Positions 6,854 through 9,713 of a DNA stretch of 9,713 nt are shown one piece after another. A program made the position numbers and the translations under genes. The notes below the pieces were generated by a model. The model was not told where the DNA came from. It was given only the letters and a program-made list of their open reading frames with translations, and did no database searches. This stretch comes from CAG-826 sp964583155 (GTDB taxonomy: Bacteria > Bacillota_I > Bacilli_A > RFN20 > CAG-826), in assembly GCA_964583155.1 (NCBI GenBank), contig CAZOUY010000019.1, positions 1 to 9,713 of the forward strand. The letters are read 5' to 3'. The stretch's first letter is position 1, and each line of letters begins with the position of its first letter.

Positions 6854-9532
6854 ATGAAAGCAAATAAAAAAATAAATATATTTACGTTATTGGCCTTAGC
6901 TTGTTTAGTTTCATCCTGTGGCCCTAAAAATGATGTTAGTAGTACAAGCACAAACAATACTCCTTCAACATCGGTGTTAACGCCAGATAGCAGCACGACC
7001 CCATCAACATCGGTTACGCCGCCATCGTCATCATCGGATGCTCCAAGTAGCGATTCATCGGTGGTTGATCCTGTTGTTCATGTTGAATCCTTAAGTATTG
7101 ATAAAGAAAGTGTCACTTTGGAAGAAGGGACTACCGAAACCGTGACGGTCGAAGTGCTTCCTGAAAATGCCACCGATAAGAGCTATACTTTTGTGGTTGC
7201 TAATCCAGATATCGCTTCAATTTCCGAAAACGGAGAAATTTTAGGTATCAAAGAGGGCACAACTTCCATTACTGCTTCGGCAACTGATGGTGGAGTTAGC
7301 GATGTGGTTATGGTCCATGTTTTCCATAATTATGCTGTTACCGTTAATGCTCCCGCAGGCGTGAACGTAGAAGTCGTTTCGCAAGCGAAGGCCGGAGAAC
7401 TTGTATATGTTGATTTAACGTATGATACGACCGCTTTGGTGGTTGATAGCGTTCTTGCTAACGATGTAGAACTAGGAACTGAAGATGGTCGCTATTACTT
7501 CTATATGCCGAGTGAGGATGTGGAAATCACTGTTACCGCTTCACCTTATGTTTATTATTATCAAGTGATCAGTAAACAAACCGGAATGGTTCATCTTGAG
7601 ACCACAGGGGCTTATGCGGTTGGCGAACAAGTATCAATACCATTTACTGTTTTACCAGGATATCAATTCAATGGTACTGTAAAGGTATATAAGAATTTAA
7701 CCGCTTTTGATCCTATGGATCGTATTGAGGTTACTTCAAGCATAGTGAACGGATTAATTCAATTTGCTATGCCAAATGAAAATGTGGAGATTGAGCTTGA
7801 TATTACTGCTTCTATTTTCACAATTAGCAAGGATGATGCTTATTCTCATATTTCTTCTTTAAAGGCTGATGATAGCACTGTATATGCTACTAACGATACC
7901 TACGATGCTAAATATGGTCAAACCATTAAAGTGAATTTCGTTTATGAAAGCAGCACTTCTTGTGTTCAAGCTAAGCCGACTGGCATTTATATTCCTGAGA
8001 TGGAATTAACTGTCCCAATGGAATCCAATGCAGCGACCTTCGTTATGCCATATTATGACGTCACAATTAAGGTTTTGACGACTCCGGTTTATCGGAATAT
8101 GACCTTAGTGGCTAGTGAGCATATCGCAATTGAAGCCTACTTACGCGTTGATGATGAATATGTTCTAATTACTGAAAGTAGGGCTGTTTATGGCGATAAA
8201 GTTTATTTAAAACTCACTTCGACTGATGAATCTTTATATCAGGTACGTTCAGTCCAAGGAGTATATAATACCCAAGATTATTCCTATACATCGTATCTAT
8301 ATCCAGTATTAGAGGATGATGGATATTATTCCTTCACTATGCCACAAGTTGATCTTTCGAAGACTTTGACTATTACTATTACTGAAAAAGATATGACGTT
8401 ATTTACTGACGCTCCATTTATCGGTAATTATTTAGGAGTCGAGCTATATTCCAGCTATTCAAGCCTTACGGCATTTAGCTCAAAGCAAAACACTGTGATT
8501 GATTCCTCTGGATTAATGGTGCAAGGTGATTCTAGCTCAACGATTAAAGAGAATACCATTCGCGAGTATGTTAGTGAAACCAATACACTTAATATCACTA
8601 ACTATGAAGATAGCGATGGCGTAGCCTATTACAAGGATAACCTCATTGCTTCTCATTGGCGCTATAGTGGCACACAACTTGTGACTACTGATATGATTTT
8701 CTTAATCAAAAAGCTAAACGCCACCGACGAGGATAGTCTCTATACATTTAGTGGTGTATATGTCGGCGCCAATTATTACTTTGGGCAAGCCTGGCGCGAT
8801 GGAGTGCTATATCAAACATTCTTAGCCGACATTCAAAAACAGACCGTGGAAAGCAATCCTGAATTCGTTTTCGAAACGGGAACAAAAGTTACTGATTCTG
8901 ATGCGACTTATGATGTGTATGTCAATGATAAATTAATCTATCATGTTGATAATAAGACAACAGTCTCTTCCTATGATGGACTTCAAGGAACATATACGAA
9001 TGCAGCCACTGAAGAGTTGGTTATTGATGGATTAGGAAAAGCAACATATGCTGGGGCATCCTATACCTATATGGTTAAGGAAGATGGCACTGTTTCTATG
9101 CAGAGATTGCTCGAAACATCAATTGAATATGTTGTTGTTTCCTTAGATGGTGAAACATTTGAAGTTATTTCTCTTACTACGGAGGATTTCGCTCCCGTGT
9201 ATTCACATAATTTCTATGGAAAAACTTCTTGGAGCTTCTACATCCATATCGTATTTGATCGTCCAGGAAATTGTAAAGTATATGTCTTATATGATGCTAA
9301 CACGACGGACATTCCGACTTATGCTAGCTATGGATACGATTGGAATGCCACATATACCTACGATTCCGCAACCTCGACTATCGTGGTGACAACAGCCAGC
9401 AATGGCGCGGCGACATTCACTTTATCGGGTGAAGCCGGTTCATACGTTTTAACCTGTACGGCATCATCAATGTCATTTGCGGGTGGATCATTAAACGTTG
9501 ACACTGCTTTAAATGAGTTTGTGATCGGCTAA
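6854..9532 (+). CDS. Large repeat lipoprotein: BIG2 domain, four InlB-like repeats, C-terminal beta modules
   Basis: This 892-residue lipoprotein is of unknown function and the last gene of the operon. The signal peptide ends V-S-S-C (Cys22). Residues 23-76 are a Ser/Thr/Pro-rich linker with a 13-residue internal repeat. Residues 77-155 are a good bacterial Ig-like (BIG2) domain: V-E-S-L-S-I-D opening, L-P-E-N-A-T, N-P-D-I-A-S-I, then G-I-K-E-G-T-T-S-I-T-A. Four repeats follow at about 158-229, 233-317, 320-409 and 412-511, each with F/Y-x-M-P. Residues 514-700 match the C-terminal module of the preceding gene (A-P-F-I-G-N-Y-L-G ... T-Y-D-V-Y-V-N-D). A C-terminal extension absent from that paralogue holds a small module opening G-L-Q-G-T-Y-T-N (709-770) and a final beta-rich module (786-892). 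There is no LPxTG motif or membrane helix, so anchoring should be by the N-terminal lipid alone. The long linker would project the domains away from the membrane. A cell-surface binding or structural role is inferred, not shown. Confidence 0.95.
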   Translation: MKANKKINIFTLLALACLVSSCGPKNDVSSTSTNNTPSTSVLTPDSSTTPSTSVTPPSSSSDAPSSDSSVVDPVVHVESLSIDKESVTLEEGTTETVTVEVLPENATDKSYTFVVANPDIASISENGEILGIKEGTTSITASATDGGVSDVVMVHVFHNYAVTVNAPAGVNVEVVSQAKAGELVYVDLTYDTTALVVDSVLANDVELGTEDGRYYFYMPSEDVEITVTASPYVYYYQVISKQTGMVHLETTGAYAVGEQVSIPFTVLPGYQFNGTVKVYKNLTAFDPMDRIEVTSSIVNGLIQFAMPNENVEIELDITASIFTISKDDAYSHISSLKADDSTVYATNDTYDAKYGQTIKVNFVYESSTSCVQAKPTGIYIPEMELTVPMESNAATFVMPYYDVTIKVLTTPVYRNMTLVASEHIAIEAYLRVDDEYVLITESRAVYGDKVYLKLTSTDESLYQVRSVQGVYNTQDYSYTSYLYPVLEDDGYYSFTMPQVDLSKTLTITITEKDMTLFTDAPFIGNYLGVELYSSYSSLTAFSSKQNTVIDSSGLMVQGDSSSTIKENTIREYVSETNTLNITNYEDSDGVAYYKDNLIASHWRYSGTQLVTTDMIFLIKKLNATDEDSLYTFSGVYVGANYYFGQAWRDGVLYQTFLADIQKQTVESNPEFVFETGTKVTDSDATYDVYVNDKLIYHVDNKTTVSSYDGLQGTYTNAATEELVIDGLGKATYAGASYTYMVKEDGTVSMQRLLETSIEYVVVSLDGETFEVISLTTEDFAPVYSHNFYGKTSWSFYIHIVFDRPGNCKVYVLYDANTTDIPTYASYGYDWNATYTYDSATSTIVVTTASNGAATFTLSGEAGSYVLTCTASSMSFAGGSLNVDTALNEFVIG
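6959..7015 (+). repeat. Short in-frame repeat in the Ser/Thr/Pro linker
   Basis: The peptide T-P-S-T-S-V occurs at residues 36-41 and 49-54 of the last gene. It is encoded by a shared TCAACATCGGT core at 6965-6975 and 7004-7014, exactly 39 nt apart. The spacing is a whole number of codons, so gain or loss of a unit would only change linker length. The linker also holds TCA/TCG serine runs that could slip. Confidence 0.6.
7325..8386 (+). repeat. Array of four divergent InlB-like protein repeats (fifth gene)
   Basis: The units encode residues about 158-229, 233-317, 320-409 and 412-511. Their end motifs are F-Y-M-P (216-219), F-A-M-P (304-307), F-V-M-P (396-399) and F-T-M-P (494-497). Unit by unit they match the array in the preceding gene. 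Unit 2 shares G-Y-x-F-N-x-x-V-x-V-x-K. Unit 3 shares F-T-I/L-x-x-D near its start, with S-L-K shortly after. Unit 4 shares E-H-I/L and ends T-I-T-I/V-T-E-K. Boundaries are approximate. Confidence 0.65.
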
Positions 9533-9537
9533 AAAGC

Positions 9538-9555
9538 GTTTTAATGGATTAAAAC
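9538..9555. repeat. AT-rich perfect inverted repeat after the last gene
   Basis: GTTTTAAT (9538-9545) and ATTAAAAC (9548-9555) are perfect complements separated by GG. The helix would be weak (mostly A-T pairs) with a tight loop. It sits 5 nt after the last stop codon and just before the main terminator. It may aid termination or protect the 3' end, or it may be incidental. Confidence 0.45.
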
Positions 9556-9557
9556 AT

Positions 9558-9590
9558 GAAAAGGGCTCGTATAATCGAACCCTTTTCTTT
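9558..9590 (+). terminator. Intrinsic terminator of the operon
   Basis: The left arm (9558-9569) and right arm (9576-9587) form a 12-bp stem: GAAAAGGG pairs with CCCTTTTC, then there is one C-A mismatch, then TCG pairs with CGA. The loop is TATAAT. A T-rich tail (TTTAAT) follows directly. On the opposite strand the stem is followed by another T-containing tract, so it could serve both directions if a converging gene lies downstream. It begins 25 nt after the last stop codon. Confidence 0.87.
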
Positions 9591-9713
9591 AATCAAAAAG
9601 CTTTGTTTATTGAAAAAATAAAAGAAATAGAACGACTTTTATAGAATCAAAGCAAATATGATTGAATTAATTTTTTGTAGGTAGAAGAAGAAATACTTCA
9701 GTCACATAATAAA

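Noticed and set aside
187..9532. Mycoplasma-type genetic code (TGA as Trp)
   Set aside because: The large genes contain many Trp codons, all TGG, with no in-frame TGA. The abundant lipoproteins alone do not justify code 4.
9667..9711. Possible C-terminal end of a converging - strand gene (14 codons then TAA) downstream of the terminator
   Set aside because: It would fit a bidirectional terminator, but 14 codons at the window edge with no recognisable motif is not enough to call a gene.

Overview
The window is AT-rich DNA that looks like a low-GC Gram-positive bacterium (Bacillota, probably class Bacilli, perhaps one of the gut-associated lineages near Erysipelotrichia or RF39). The clues are strong AAAGGAGG-type ribosome binding sites, a consensus sigma-A promoter, lipoproteins with Ser/Thr/Asn-rich linkers after the lipobox cysteine, and TAA/TAG stops. 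Tryptophan is encoded by TGG and no reading frame needs TGA to be read through, so the standard bacterial code fits. The taxonomic placement is inference.

The layout is one apparently complete transcription unit, all on the + strand. A promoter (TTGACA-N18-TATAAT, 85-114) is followed by a leader of about 66 nt and then five tightly spaced genes: 187-978, 1009-3645, 3663-4988, 5024-6841 and 6854-9532. Intergenic gaps are 12 to 35 nt. A small AT-rich hairpin and a strong intrinsic terminator (9558-9590) end the unit. About 120 bp without a supportable gene follows.

All five products are predicted to be exported. Genes 1, 2 and 5 are clear lipoproteins, gene 3 is a probable lipoprotein with a relaxed lipobox, and gene 4 carries an ordinary cleavable signal peptide with no lipobox. 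No enzyme, transporter, regulator or cytoplasmic protein is encoded. The proteins are mosaics of beta-rich modules: bacterial Ig-like (BIG2-type) domains in genes 1, 2 and 5, and a 70-100-residue repeat ending in F-x-M-P...V-x-I/V that resembles the divergent InlB B-repeat family in genes 2, 4 and 5.

The most interesting observation is that genes 4 and 5 are collinear tandem paralogues. Each has four matched repeats followed by a matched C-terminal module of about 190 residues beginning with a PF[VI]G motif. One appears to be released or secreted, while the other is lipid-anchored and has an added linker, an Ig-like domain and a C-terminal extension. The genes are probably co-expressed as a set of cell-surface or extracellular proteins. 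Adhesion, matrix formation or ligand binding are all possible, but the sequence does not settle which.
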